Of a DNA stretch of 64,000 bases, positions 11,333 to 19,958 are shown piece after piece. This DNA is from Brotaphodocola catenula (GTDB lineage Bacteria > Bacillota > Clostridia > Lachnospirales > Lachnospiraceae): assembly GCA_020686985.1 (NCBI GenBank), contig JAJEPU010000010.1:1-64000 (forward strand), in the 5' to 3' direction. The translations under genes and the position numbers were made by a program. The notes under the pieces are model-generated. The model saw nothing but the letters and a program-made list of their open reading frames with translations, searched no databases and was not told the origin of the DNA. The number at the start of each line of letters is the position of its first letter. Within the stretch, counting starts at the first letter, position 1.

Positions 11333-12322
11333 CTATTCCTCAGTGGAAGCTGCGCTCTGACCAGCTACAAGTACAGTGGAAGTTGCAGTCTGCTCAGCCT
11401 CAGCGTTTGCGTTTGCCTCAGCCTCTTCCTTTGCCCGCTCAGCCTCAGCTGCAATCGAATCCTGCTCACTGCAGGTTACGGAGAGGGTTGCGCTTCCGTT
11501 GCTGTAAGTCAGGGTGTAGCTGTTGCCAGAATCGGTGTTTGCGCTACGATTGAAGGATGCGGTTCCTGCATTGCGAGCCTCGTTGATCGAGTCAATCACT
11601 GTCTGACCCTCAGTCTCGCCTACTGCTGCGATTACCATCTGATTGAAGGTATTGCCGAAGATCGTAGCTTCCTCACCGCCCATGGCGTTGAAGTTGTAGA
11701 ACAGATCGAATGCCTGCGGTTTGTAGTTGGTGGAAGACTCCTTAACAGACAGCCACTCGGTTGCCTCTAAGAAATGGTAACCATCGTTGGTCTTGAATGC
11801 ATAGGTGATCTCGGTGTTGTCCTCGTCGGTTGTGCCGGCAATATCGTCGTTTGTGCAAGCCTTGCCTGCCTCGATGAAGTATTTGTCCATAAATACCTTC
11901 ATCTCGGACTGATAGGAAGTGCGTCCTGTCGTGGTAGCAGTGGTAGCTGTCTTTGCAGCGTCAGCAGCGACCTCAGCAGAAGCAGCTTTTCTTGCCGGGC
12001 TCGGACGGGAAGCAAGCTCTGCCTTGCGGGCTGCCTCACGCTGGAGATCCTCCTCGGTCTTCTCGATACGACGACCATCGTCATCAAGGCGGTATCCCTC
12101 AACCTTGGTGTTCGTCATTGCATAACCATCCGGGTCCATGTAATACATCGCTCCGTCTTCCGGATCGGTGAACCAGCCAGCATATACCGGGCGGGAACCG
12201 TCATCGTTCTCGTAATATTTACCATTCTCATCGGATTTCCAGGAACCTGCAAATGCGGTCATTCCAGTGGAGATAGAGAGTGCAAGTGCAACTGCTGCCA
12301 TGCTGAGAAAACGTTTCTTCAT
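11333..12322 (-). CDS. Secreted cell wall-binding repeat protein with unknown C-terminal domain
   Basis: A 329-residue protein with a clear signal peptide (MKKRF, hydrophobic core, cleavage near TAFAG at residue 26). Residues 27-85 hold two to three degenerate choline-binding-like repeats with the WKSDENGKYY, WFTDPEDGAMYYMDPDG pattern. Residues 145-290 form a domain I do not recognise, ending in an Ala/Glu-rich tail. These repeats bind wall polymers in related proteins. It lies 79 nt downstream of another wall-repeat gene on the same strand and may be co-transcribed. GGAGGGAC precedes the start. Confidence 0.75.
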   Translation of the reverse strand: MKKRFLSMAAVALALSISTGMTAFAGSWKSDENGKYYENDDGSRPVYAGWFTDPEDGAMYYMDPDGYAMTNTKVEGYRLDDDGRRIEKTEEDLQREAARKAELASRPSPARKAASAEVAADAAKTATTATTTGRTSYQSEMKVFMDKYFIEAGKACTNDDIAGTTDEDNTEITYAFKTNDGYHFLEATEWLSVKESSTNYKPQAFDLFYNFNAMGGEEATIFGNTFNQMVIAAVGETEGQTVIDSINEARNAGTASFNRSANTDSGNSYTLTYSNGSATLSVTCSEQDSIAAEAERAKEEAEANANAEAEQTATSTVLVAGQSAASTEE

Positions 12323-12401
12323 GTTAAAAGTCCCTCCATGTTCGTAGAATCAATGTTTTAAATACAGTCATTCATGTATAGGTTGTTGAATGAACGAAAA
12401 T

Positions 12402-12725
12402 CTAGCGTTTCTTTTCAAATCTTCCGGAGTTGTCAACGTGGTAGTTGTCAACCCAAGTATTCCTTGCCATTACACCATCTTCATCGAGATAGTACCAGGA
12501 ACCGTCATCCTTGAGCCAATAATCGGATTTGCGGTTGCCGTTTTCATCGAAATAATAGCGGTTTCCGTCGATTTCAAGCCATCCGGTTGCCTTGGAGCCA
12601 TCATCCTTCATGTATTGCCACTGATCTTCTCCGGTCTTGCGCCATTCGCCTGCCATTGCAGGAATGACATTCAGAAGAAGACAGAAGGTAATCATAGCAA
12701 AGAGTATTCCTATTTTTTTTCGCAT
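12402..12725 (-). CDS. Small secreted cell wall-binding repeat protein
   Basis: A 107-residue protein: signal peptide to about residue 26 (VIPAMAG), then almost nothing but three wall-binding repeats of the WQYMKDDGSKATGWLEIDG type, each carrying Trp/Tyr and Gly. With no other domain it may act as a wall-polymer ligand or a spacer protein. The ATG at 12725 fits AGAGGTG upstream. Its own promoter lies at 12756-12784. Confidence 0.75.
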   Translation of the reverse strand: MRKKIGILFAMITFCLLLNVIPAMAGEWRKTGEDQWQYMKDDGSKATGWLEIDGNRYYFDENGNRKSDYWLKDDGSWYYLDEDGVMARNTWVDNYHVDNSGRFEKKR

Positions 12726-12755
12726 AGTCAATCACCTCTTTTTCTTGCTGACCTT

Positions 12756-12784
12756 ATTATAACAGCATGAGAATTTGATGACAA
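12756..12784 (-). promoter_or_regulatory. Sigma-A promoter of the wall-repeat gene pair
   Basis: On the minus strand, TTGTCA (12784-12779) and TATAAT (12761-12756) are 17 nt apart, about 30 nt before the start at 12725. The remaining gene-free stretch 12785-13097 is AT-rich and shows nothing further of note. Confidence 0.75.
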
Positions 12785-13097
12785 TAGCTCGAAAAGGATT
12801 GTAAGGAAATCGGGGGAATCGTAAGAAAATCGTTATGAACGTCATGATTGACAGAAATTTGGGGGGAGAAAACTTCTGAACAGTAACAGGTGTCGAACTT
12901 TGCGATTAAATTCGCTTTTCAAAGAAACAAAAAAGAATTATATTGATTATATTATAGAAAAGAAAGTGAACAGAAGACAGGCTCAGAGATTTTCTGACAA
13001 AAAATCAGCCGAAAAGAATCGAGAGAAAATCTCCTGAGTCTGCGAAATGATAAAGGAAATTCGCTTGATGCAGGGAGTTAAAAAGGAGGCACATGAG

Positions 13098-13262
13098 ATG
13101 GGAATGTTGGAAAATTGGAAACGGCTGAAGCAGGAAAACGAGAGCCTGAAAAAAGAAAATGAGATACTTTTGAAGACGATCCGTCAGATGCAGAAAACGC
13201 AGGATCGTCTGATTGTTCGATATATTACTGGTACAGATTGTGTAAAAAATGATGAAAAATAA
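13098..13262 (+). CDS. Small coiled-coil protein of unknown function
   Basis: A 54-residue, highly charged protein. Residues 5-36 form a heptad-like helix (KRLKQENESLKKENEILLK). No signal peptide or domain is seen. The ATG at 13098 is preceded by AAAAGGAGG at 8 nt, much better than the site for the in-frame ATG at 13047. It converges on the zinc-ribbon gene at 13285, only 22 nt away, which carries a similar helix. The function is unknown. Confidence 0.55.
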   Translation: MGMLENWKRLKQENESLKKENEILLKTIRQMQKTQDRLIVRYITGTDCVKNDEK

Positions 13263-13284
13263 AAATTTGTGGAAATCCGCTTAA

Positions 13285-13791
13285 TCAATCTGCGGATTCG
13301 GATTGCTCATCCGGTGAATCGGTATTATTCTTGGAAGAGAGATCATCCTGCGAGGAGGATGGATCGTGATCCGGCAAAGCATCGGAAGAAAGCGATTCCG
13401 GAAGATCCGGAAGAGAATCTGCACTTTCAAAACGCGGTTTTTTGCTGAGAAGTTCCCAGATCGTCTCGTGCATCCAGTTGAGAGTTTCAAGCAGCTGCTT
13501 GTTCTCCAATTTCAGATCATAGACCTGAGAGTGAAGAGTGGCAATCGTCTTTCGATAGCTGTGTGCACGGTCTGCGGTCAGAATCCGGTTGGAGACGGAC
13601 GGATCGTGGGACAGGATTTTCTGAATCAGAAGGGCATCTCTCGCCTCAAGGCTGAGGTTGACAAAATCCGGGTATGGCAGGTCGAGACAGTCCAATTTCT
13701 TGAGACAATTCGGACAGATTGCGTTCTGTTCAAGATGAAAATATCCGTAGTATCCGCATTTTGGACAATAATAGACAGCCAGTTCCCGCAT
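13285..13791 (-). CDS. Zinc-ribbon and coiled-coil protein of unknown function
   Basis: A 168-residue protein. The N-terminus has a zinc ribbon with CPKC (Cys9-Cys12) and CPNC (about residues 26-29). A central helix follows (LHSQVYDLKLENKQLLETLN, around residues 84-103). The C-terminal 50 residues are acidic, Ser/Asp/Pro-rich and probably disordered. The start at 13791 fits GGGAGGAAG upstream; an in-frame extension to 13866 lacks a ribosome site. Likely a nucleic acid or protein-binding factor, but nothing specific can be claimed. Confidence 0.6.
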   Translation of the reverse strand: MRELAVYYCPKCGYYGYFHLEQNAICPNCLKKLDCLDLPYPDFVNLSLEARDALLIQKILSHDPSVSNRILTADRAHSYRKTIATLHSQVYDLKLENKQLLETLNWMHETIWELLSKKPRFESADSLPDLPESLSSDALPDHDPSSSQDDLSSKNNTDSPDEQSESAD

Positions 13792-13989
13792 GATTTTACT
13801 TCCTCCCAACAATAAATCCTTAAATCCTTTGATTTTCAAGGCTGATAAATGGGGATACTTCCCCACTTCGTATCACTCAAACAATCACAATAATGGTTAC
13901 GGCAGTTCCGAAAAAATATAACAAAAATTTAAAATTTTTATTTATCTGGTCTTATAAAATTCAAATACGCGTCAGGAATAAAAATAAAA

Positions 13990-14053
13990 TATGGGCAACA
14001 AAATCATTTCTTATAGTGGTGAACGGATGAAAAGACTTGATTTTGTGCCCATA
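13990..14053 (-). terminator. Terminator of the large wall-repeat gene
   Basis: ATGGGCAACAAAATCA and its near-complement TGATTTTGTGCCCAT form a long stem with one bulge around a roughly 30-nt loop. Read on the minus strand, a T-rich run follows. It lies 31 nt past the stop at 14084. Confidence 0.65.
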
Positions 14054-14083
14054 ATGTTTAATTGTTTTTCGTTCGCTTATGTT

Positions 14084-15481
14084 TTACTGCTGGATAATGC
14101 CGTTTCGGTCAACCACCCAGATCTTATCGTTGGAGTCCTTGAAATCCTTAAATCCGTTTCCAAGCTCCGGTCTGGAGGAAGATTTTGTGGAAGCAGAAGC
14201 CTTCTGGATTGCTCCGGAGGTATTTACAAGGTAAAGCGTTCCGTCGAGGTCGGCAGGTGCGTAGCGTAAGTCGCGGTCTGCATCGAGACGCAGTCCACGG
14301 CGATAAACGCTGTTGTCGCGGACTCCATGAACGCCCTGTCCCTTGTTTCCGCCGTCCGTGTAGAAGAACCAGGACTGGGTCTCATCGAGATCCTCATCGT
14401 AGATCGACTGTCTGCCGGTCTTCATCACGCCGTCCTCTCCAAAGTAAAAGTTTGCGGTAGTTCCGTCCTCAAGCGTTACCTCCTGAAGACCGGTCTGCAT
14501 CTCTCCGCGGGTGTTGAAGCCATAACGGCGGGACTCCACGCTGAATGTCTGGACGCCGGTCTGTGCGTAGTAAGGTGCACCGTTTTTGAAGTAAAACTTG
14601 AAGAGCTCGCCTTCCTCGCTGATCTCCGGAGCGCCCTCGATCGTGTACCAGCCGTTTGCGCGCTTTCCGTCCTCCTCATAGTACTGATAGGAAGAGATCT
14701 GCGGTACAGAAGTAGCAGATGCATCGGTGGCGTTGGATGCGGAGGCAAGGTTATTCTCGCCCTCGGTTCCGGTTGCATTTGCAGAATCAGAAGCCGGAAG
14801 CTGATACCAGCCGGTCTGTAAAATGCCGTTCTCAAATGTATAGTAATGATTTTCGATCTTGCGGTCGATCTGGTTCATCACCATGCGACCGTTTCCGTCA
14901 AAATAGTGCCAGACAAGCTCATTGTCCGGATCATCGCTCTCATTCTCAAGCTGAATCCAGCCCGTCTTCATGACACCGTCATTTTCTTCTCCTAAGTAGT
15001 AGGTAAAGCCGTCCAGCTCGATCTTTCCGGTCTGCATATGGCTCTCTTCATTAAAGTAATAGTATTTTCCGTCAATCACCTGCCAACGGGAGGTGACTGC
15101 TTTTCCGTCTTTTCCGAAGTAATACCAGAAAGTGTCCGGGGCCTCATCGTCCCATTCCTCTCCATCTTCTCCGATCCAGCAATTCACAACGCGCTTTCCG
15201 TCAGCGTCAACGTAGTACTCGTCAACCATCGAGGAGCGTGTCAGACGGCCATCTTCCCCAAGATAATACCACTCGCCGTCCTTCTTTTTCCAGGTGTCGG
15301 TGAGATAGTAGCCGTCGCTGTCGCGGTAGCGGAGCTCTCCGTCTTCCTCCACCCATCCGGCAGATGCACCGAATGCAGTCTGCACCGTGCCCGGAATCCA
15401 TGCCGGGATCGAAGGAAGAACCGCGGTGAGAACCGCCGTTGTGGATAATACAGCCAGTGTGGTAAATTTTCTGTTTTTCAT
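14084..15481 (-). CDS. Secreted multi-repeat cell wall-binding protein
   Basis: A 465-residue protein with a signal peptide (cleavage near residue 38, FGAS) and at least twelve choline-binding-like repeats across the rest, each with the GWxxxxGxWYYxxxDG logic (for example KKKDGEWYYLGEDGRL and WQVIDGKYYYFNEES). A Ser/Ala/Thr-rich stretch near residues 235-265 divides two repeat blocks. No enzymatic domain is visible. It is probably a surface adhesin or wall-associated scaffold. It is transcribed divergently from the polysaccharide block. Confidence 0.8.
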   Translation of the reverse strand: MKNRKFTTLAVLSTTAVLTAVLPSIPAWIPGTVQTAFGASAGWVEEDGELRYRDSDGYYLTDTWKKKDGEWYYLGEDGRLTRSSMVDEYYVDADGKRVVNCWIGEDGEEWDDEAPDTFWYYFGKDGKAVTSRWQVIDGKYYYFNEESHMQTGKIELDGFTYYLGEENDGVMKTGWIQLENESDDPDNELVWHYFDGNGRMVMNQIDRKIENHYYTFENGILQTGWYQLPASDSANATGTEGENNLASASNATDASATSVPQISSYQYYEEDGKRANGWYTIEGAPEISEEGELFKFYFKNGAPYYAQTGVQTFSVESRRYGFNTRGEMQTGLQEVTLEDGTTANFYFGEDGVMKTGRQSIYDEDLDETQSWFFYTDGGNKGQGVHGVRDNSVYRRGLRLDADRDLRYAPADLDGTLYLVNTSGAIQKASASTKSSSRPELGNGFKDFKDSNDKIWVVDRNGIIQQ

Positions 15482-15566
15482 GAAAATAATCTCCTTTAAA
15501 TAAATCTCAGATTCTGTTCTTCGCAGAATCTCGGTGGCCGAAAATCCGTCTCTGCATTACTCTGCG

Positions 15567-15595
15567 ATTATAGCGGATTTGATTTTTGATTTAAA
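15567..15595 (-). promoter_or_regulatory. Candidate promoter of the large wall-repeat gene
   Basis: On the minus strand TTTAAA (15595-15590) and TATAAT (15572-15567) are 17 nt apart, about 85 nt before the start at 15481. The -35 box is weak. Confidence 0.5.
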
Positions 15596-15662
15596 GTGAT
15601 GGTTGATGGAAACGGTGGAAAGGCATGGGAAAGTGTGTTATACTCTCCTCATACTGTACGGA

Positions 15663-15678
15663 CCCCAGAGGGCTGGGG
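15663..15678 (+). promoter_or_regulatory. Leader hairpin before the ThDP enzyme gene
   Basis: CCCCAG pairs with CTGGGG around AGGG, and flanking G and C residues can extend it. It lies 20-40 nt downstream of a TATACT box at 15639-15644 and 40 nt before the start codon, so it is probably within the mRNA leader. Its function is unknown. Confidence 0.4.
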
Positions 15679-15717
15679 GGTAAGACTAAGTTTAGGAGAT
15701 AAGCGAGGGGCTTTACT

Positions 15718-17691
15718 ATGAAAATGAAAGTATCAAACTATATCGCACAGAGAATTGTCGATGCCGGAATCAATCAGGTGTTCACGGTGACGGGCGGAGG
15801 CGCGATGCATTTGAACGATGCACTCGGACATCAGAAGGGACTTTCCTGTCTCTATCAGCATCATGAGCAGGCGTGTGCGATGGCAGCGGAATCCTATGCG
15901 AGAATCCACAATAAAATCGGTCTGCTCTGCGTGACGACGGGACCGGGAGGAACGAATGCAATCACCGGAGTGGTCGGAGGATGGCTCGACTCGATCCCGA
16001 TGCTGATTCTGTCGGGACAGGTGCGCTACGACACGACGGCGCGCTGGTCGGGAGTCGGTATTCGTGCGATGGGGGATCAGGAATTCGACATCACAAAGTC
16101 GATCGCGTGCATGACAAAGTACTCTGAGATGGTGATTGATCCGATGAGAATCCGTTTCTGTCTTGAGAAGGCTCTTTATCTGGCGCAGACGAAGCGTCCG
16201 GGTCCGACCTGGCTTGACATTCCGCTGAATGTTCAGGGTGCTTTTGTTGAGACCGAGGATCTCATCGGCTTTGATCCGGAGGATTATGAGGCAGGTGGCA
16301 CAGGATGGGCTGGTGTCTATGAGAGCGATCCGCCTCATGCGACTGCGGAGGATTTTGCCGGAAATGGTGAGCAGAGGGAACCGGAGCTTCCGAAGGTGAC
16401 CGAGGAACTCGCGGAGACGATTATCGAGAAGATCAGACAGGCAAAACGCCCGATTTTCTACACCGGAAACGGAATCCGGATTGCAGGTGCTTACGAGGAG
16501 TTTCTTGAGACCGCAGAGCGTCTTGGAATCCCGCTTGTGACCGGATGGAACAATCAGGACTGTGTCTGGGATGAGCATCCGCTCTATGCAGGACGTCCCG
16601 GTGGAATGGGAGATCGCCCGGGCAATCTTGCGGTTCAGAACAGCGATCTCGTCTTTTCGGTGGGAAGCCGTTTAAGCATCCGTCAGGTCGGATATAATTA
16701 CAAGACCTGGGCGCGCGAGGCCTATGTGATTGTCTGTGATGTCGACGCAGAGGAACTCAAAAAACCGAGCGTTCACGTTGATCTTCCGGTTCATGCAGAT
16801 GCAAAAGATCTCTTGGGTGTGATGAATCGGGTGCTGAAAAAGCAGGGCGCAGACAAGGATCATCCGGTCTTTAACGGCGGAAAGGGTCTCAAAGATCTGA
16901 ACTGGGTGGAGACTTGCCGGATGTGGAGAAAGCGTTATCCGGTGATCCAGAGCAAGCATCTTAAGCGTCCGGATAGCGAACCGGCGAATATTTATGCGCT
17001 TGTGGAAGCGCTCAGCAGCAGGCTCAGCGAGGATCAGGTGACGGTTGTCGGAAATGGCTCAGCCTGTGTTGCAGGTGGTCATGCCTACATCATCAAGAAA
17101 GGTCAGCGTTTCATCTCGAACTCGGCGATTGCGTCGATGGGATACGATCTTCCAGCAGGAATCGGAGCCTGCATGGCAGTTCACGATCCGGAGTTTGAGG
17201 GCGATGGAATGTCGTCCCACGATCTGATTGTGCTGACCGGTGATGGAAGTATCCAGATGAATCTTCAGGAGCTTCAGACGATCATCTCGCATCAGATGCC
17301 GATCAAGATCTTTCTGATTAACAACAATGGTTATCACTCGATCCGTCAGACGCAGAAGAATTTCTTTGGAGAACCACTTGTCGGAGTCGGAACTGACAGC
17401 CATGATCTGAGCTTCCCGGATATGGAGAAACTTGCGTATGCCTATGGATATCCGTATGTGTCAGCTCATCACAACAGTGAGCTTGCAGATGCAGTCGAGA
17501 AGACGCTCGCAATTGACGGACCGGCTATCTGTGAGGTCTTCGTCTCAACAGACCAGAACTTTGAGCCGAAGTCTTCCGCGAAACGTCTTCCGGATGGAAC
17601 ACTTGTCTCCCCGCCACTTGAGGATCTCTCCCCATTCCTTTCGGATGAGGAAATGGATGAGATGATGATTATTCCGAGAATTCGTGGATAA
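15718..17691 (+). CDS. Thiamine diphosphate-dependent enzyme, acetolactate synthase-like
   Basis: A 657-residue enzyme with the three-domain layout of the acetolactate synthase/pyruvate decarboxylase group. The catalytic glutamate is Glu50 in YQHHEQACAM. The N-terminal TTGPGGTNAITG stretch is conserved, and the ThDP/Mg2+ motif starts at GDGS near residue 507 and ends with INNNGYHS. It is longer than typical synthases by about 90 residues, with an insertion around 185-225. Next to sugar epimerases and a sugar C-methyltransferase it more likely acts on a nucleotide sugar, as YerE does for CDP-yersiniose (two-carbon transfer from pyruvate), than in amino acid synthesis. That role is inference. 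No regulatory subunit gene is nearby. Confidence 0.8.
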   Translation: MKMKVSNYIAQRIVDAGINQVFTVTGGGAMHLNDALGHQKGLSCLYQHHEQACAMAAESYARIHNKIGLLCVTTGPGGTNAITGVVGGWLDSIPMLILSGQVRYDTTARWSGVGIRAMGDQEFDITKSIACMTKYSEMVIDPMRIRFCLEKALYLAQTKRPGPTWLDIPLNVQGAFVETEDLIGFDPEDYEAGGTGWAGVYESDPPHATAEDFAGNGEQREPELPKVTEELAETIIEKIRQAKRPIFYTGNGIRIAGAYEEFLETAERLGIPLVTGWNNQDCVWDEHPLYAGRPGGMGDRPGNLAVQNSDLVFSVGSRLSIRQVGYNYKTWAREAYVIVCDVDAEELKKPSVHVDLPVHADAKDLLGVMNRVLKKQGADKDHPVFNGGKGLKDLNWVETCRMWRKRYPVIQSKHLKRPDSEPANIYALVEALSSRLSEDQVTVVGNGSACVAGGHAYIIKKGQRFISNSAIASMGYDLPAGIGACMAVHDPEFEGDGMSSHDLIVLTGDGSIQMNLQELQTIISHQMPIKIFLINNNGYHSIRQTQKNFFGEPLVGVGTDSHDLSFPDMEKLAYAYGYPYVSAHHNSELADAVEKTLAIDGPAICEVFVSTDQNFEPKSSAKRLPDGTLVSPPLEDLSPFLSDEEMDEMMIIPRIRG

Positions 17692-17758
17692 GATCATGGA
17701 TGGGACAATTTACAAATCCGTGGATAAGAAAATCTGGAAAAGCAGGATAAAAAGTAGA

Positions 17759-18730
17759 ATGAAAATTGTAGTGACAGGAGCAACAAGTTTTATTGGAACC
17801 GCCAGTGTACGGCGGTTCCTTCTTGACGGACAGGATGTTTTTGCGGTCATTCGTCCGGGATCAAAAAATCTTCCGGCTCTCTTGCAGGTGGAGAAGGAGG
17901 TCGCGGAACAGATGAGTAAGACAGGCACAGTTTCGGGCAGACTTCAGATTGTGGAGTGCAATTTGAGCCAGATCGAGAGGATTTCGGAGTGTGTTCCACA
18001 GGCAGATGTGTGGGTGCATCTTGGCTGGGACGGAGCGGGGAGTGAGAACCGCACGAGACGCGATGTCCAGCAGAATAATGTCGTGCTGTCTTTAGCATCT
18101 GTGCGCGCCGCAGTCTCGATTGGCTGTGGTCGTTTTTTGTTTAGCGGATCACAGGCGGAGTATGGAGTCTGGCATCAGACTATAGACGAAGATACGCCGT
18201 GTCATCCGGTGTCTGAATATGGAAAAGCGAAGGTGGATTTTTACAATCAGGCAAAAAGTCTTTGCAAAATCTTGAAAATGGAGTATATTCATACGAGAAT
18301 CTTCAGCGTGTACGGGCCGGGGGATCATCCGTGGTCGTTAGTGAATTCCTGTCTGGATACCTGGACACGGGCGGAGACGATGAAACTCGGACCGTGTACT
18401 CAGAACTGGAACTTCCTTTATATAGAAGATATGGCGGAGGCGCTTTCTCATCTTCTGAGTGAGGGGAGAGAGGGAACTTACAACATCGCCAGTATGGATA
18501 CAAGACCTCTGCGCTCCTATGTCGAGGAGATGTATGAGATCTGTGACAGTCAGGGAAGTTTCCTGTATGGGGAACGTCCTCAGAATGCCGAGGGACCGGC
18601 GGATCTGATGCCGGATATTCAAAAAATCTGCCGGGAGACAAGCTGGAGACCGAAGACATCATTTGCGGAGGGAATTTATGAGACATTGCATTGCCTGCGG
18701 ACATCGTCTGCCGGAGAGAGAATTATTTAA
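17759..18730 (+). CDS. NAD-dependent sugar epimerase/dehydratase
   Basis: A 323-residue extended short-chain dehydrogenase. The Rossmann motif is VTGATSFIG (residues 4-12) and the catalytic pair is Tyr/Lys in SEYGKAK near residue 160. It probably epimerises, reduces or dehydrates a nucleotide-linked sugar. The ATG at 17759 puts the Rossmann fold at the N-terminus; upstream in-frame starts at 17684 and 17696 would add about 25 charged residues overlapping the previous gene. The 3' end overlaps the methyltransferase gene by 53 nt. It resembles the second epimerase at 19959 throughout, suggesting an old duplication. Confidence 0.85.
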   Translation: MKIVVTGATSFIGTASVRRFLLDGQDVFAVIRPGSKNLPALLQVEKEVAEQMSKTGTVSGRLQIVECNLSQIERISECVPQADVWVHLGWDGAGSENRTRRDVQQNNVVLSLASVRAAVSIGCGRFLFSGSQAEYGVWHQTIDEDTPCHPVSEYGKAKVDFYNQAKSLCKILKMEYIHTRIFSVYGPGDHPWSLVNSCLDTWTRAETMKLGPCTQNWNFLYIEDMAEALSHLLSEGREGTYNIASMDTRPLRSYVEEMYEICDSQGSFLYGERPQNAEGPADLMPDIQKICRETSWRPKTSFAEGIYETLHCLRTSSAGERII

Positions 18731-19883
18731 ACTGAATCATGCACCGGCATCTGCTCAGGATATTCCGGATGCAGAAGAAGTAAAGGCGGATCGCGGAATT
18801 GACCTTGATCTGTATCAGTGTCCGGCATGTGGACTCGTGCAGTTTGATTGTGAGCCGGTATCGTACTATCGAGATGTGATCCGCGCCGGCGGATTTTCGA
18901 CGACGATGACCGGTCTGCGCCGAAATCAGTACCGTCATTTGATTGAAACCTATCATCTTGAGGGAAAACGATTCCTTGAGGTTGGTTGTGGAAGAGGAGA
19001 ATTTCTCAAAGTGCTGACCGAGTTTCCGGTGAAGGCATACGGAATGGAGCACAAGGCGGATCTTGTGGAGATTGCAAAACAGGATGGTCTTTGTGTCTGG
19101 CAGGAATTTCCGGAGACGAAGGATCAGGTGTTTGCGGGATATGAGGAGGCCCCGTATGATGTCTTTCTCTCCTTTAATTTCCTGGAGCATCAGCCACGCC
19201 CGGATGTGATGCTTCAGGCGATTCGGCACAATCTTGCCGAGGATGGAATGGGCCTTGTGACGGTTCCGAGTCTGGAGTATATTTTGGAGAAGGGCAGTTA
19301 CTATGAGCTGATCCGTGACCATATTGCATACTATTCGTTTGGGACGCTTCGAGCACTTCTTGAGCACAATGGATTTGAGGTGCTTGAGGAGGAGATGATT
19401 AACAGGGATACGCTCTCGATGGTTGTAAAGAAGATGTCGGATGAGAGATGGAACAAAATGCAGTCGCAGGAGCGAGCTGGAGAGAAGCAAAAAGAGATTA
19501 AGGCGGTTTCAATTCAGCCTCTGCTCGACGGATACCAGCAGGTCAGCGGAGATCTGCGTGCACTTAAGGGACGATTGGAGGCGGAGAAGAAGCGCTTTGC
19601 GGTCTGGGGAGCGAGCCATCAGGGATTTACTCTGCTGTCAACGCTTCATATGGAAGAGTACACGTCCTATATCATCGATTCTGCGCCGTTTAAGCAGGGG
19701 CGGTTTGCACCGTCGTCTCACATTCCGATCGTCGCTCCAGAGCATTTTCAGGAAGAGCCGGTCGATGTGATTTTGATTGTCGCACCGGGTTACTCTGATG
19801 AGATTGCCGGAATTATTCGAGAGCGATTTGGCGCGCAGGTGGAGGCGCTGACACTGAAGACGGATCGGATTGAGCCTGATTAA
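18678..19883 (+). CDS. Sugar C-methyltransferase (SAM-dependent)
   Basis: A 401-residue protein with the three-part structure of deoxysugar C-methyltransferases such as TylC3 and NovU. It has an N-terminal zinc site (Cys4, Cys7, Cys48, Cys51), a SAM-binding domain with EVGCGRGE at 101-108, and a C-terminal Rossmann-like domain (FAVWGASHQGFTLL near residue 310). These enzymes add a methyl carbon to a keto-deoxysugar nucleotide. GGAGGG lies 5 nt before the ATG at 18678, inside the upstream gene. It is translationally linked to the epimerase and supports production of a branched sugar. Confidence 0.85.
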   Translation: MRHCIACGHRLPERELFKLNHAPASAQDIPDAEEVKADRGIDLDLYQCPACGLVQFDCEPVSYYRDVIRAGGFSTTMTGLRRNQYRHLIETYHLEGKRFLEVGCGRGEFLKVLTEFPVKAYGMEHKADLVEIAKQDGLCVWQEFPETKDQVFAGYEEAPYDVFLSFNFLEHQPRPDVMLQAIRHNLAEDGMGLVTVPSLEYILEKGSYYELIRDHIAYYSFGTLRALLEHNGFEVLEEEMINRDTLSMVVKKMSDERWNKMQSQERAGEKQKEIKAVSIQPLLDGYQQVSGDLRALKGRLEAEKKRFAVWGASHQGFTLLSTLHMEEYTSYIIDSAPFKQGRFAPSSHIPIVAPEHFQEEPVDVILIVAPGYSDEIAGIIRERFGAQVEALTLKTDRIEPD

Positions 19884-19958
19884 CGGGATTTGATATGAAA
19901 AAAATACGAATGTGCTCGTTCTCTTTGAGTACATAATAGTTAAACGGAGGAATTTGAG

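Noticed and set aside
11774-12361. Long plus-strand frames opposite the wall-repeat genes.
   Set aside because: They mirror the codon pattern of the minus-strand genes, which have signal peptides, repeats and good ribosome sites. The plus-strand products are Cys/Ser-rich and unlike any family.
15718-17691. Annotation as the large subunit of acetolactate synthase for branched amino acid synthesis.
   Set aside because: No ilvN, ilvC or other ilv/leu genes are adjacent, the protein is too long, and all neighbours act on sugars.
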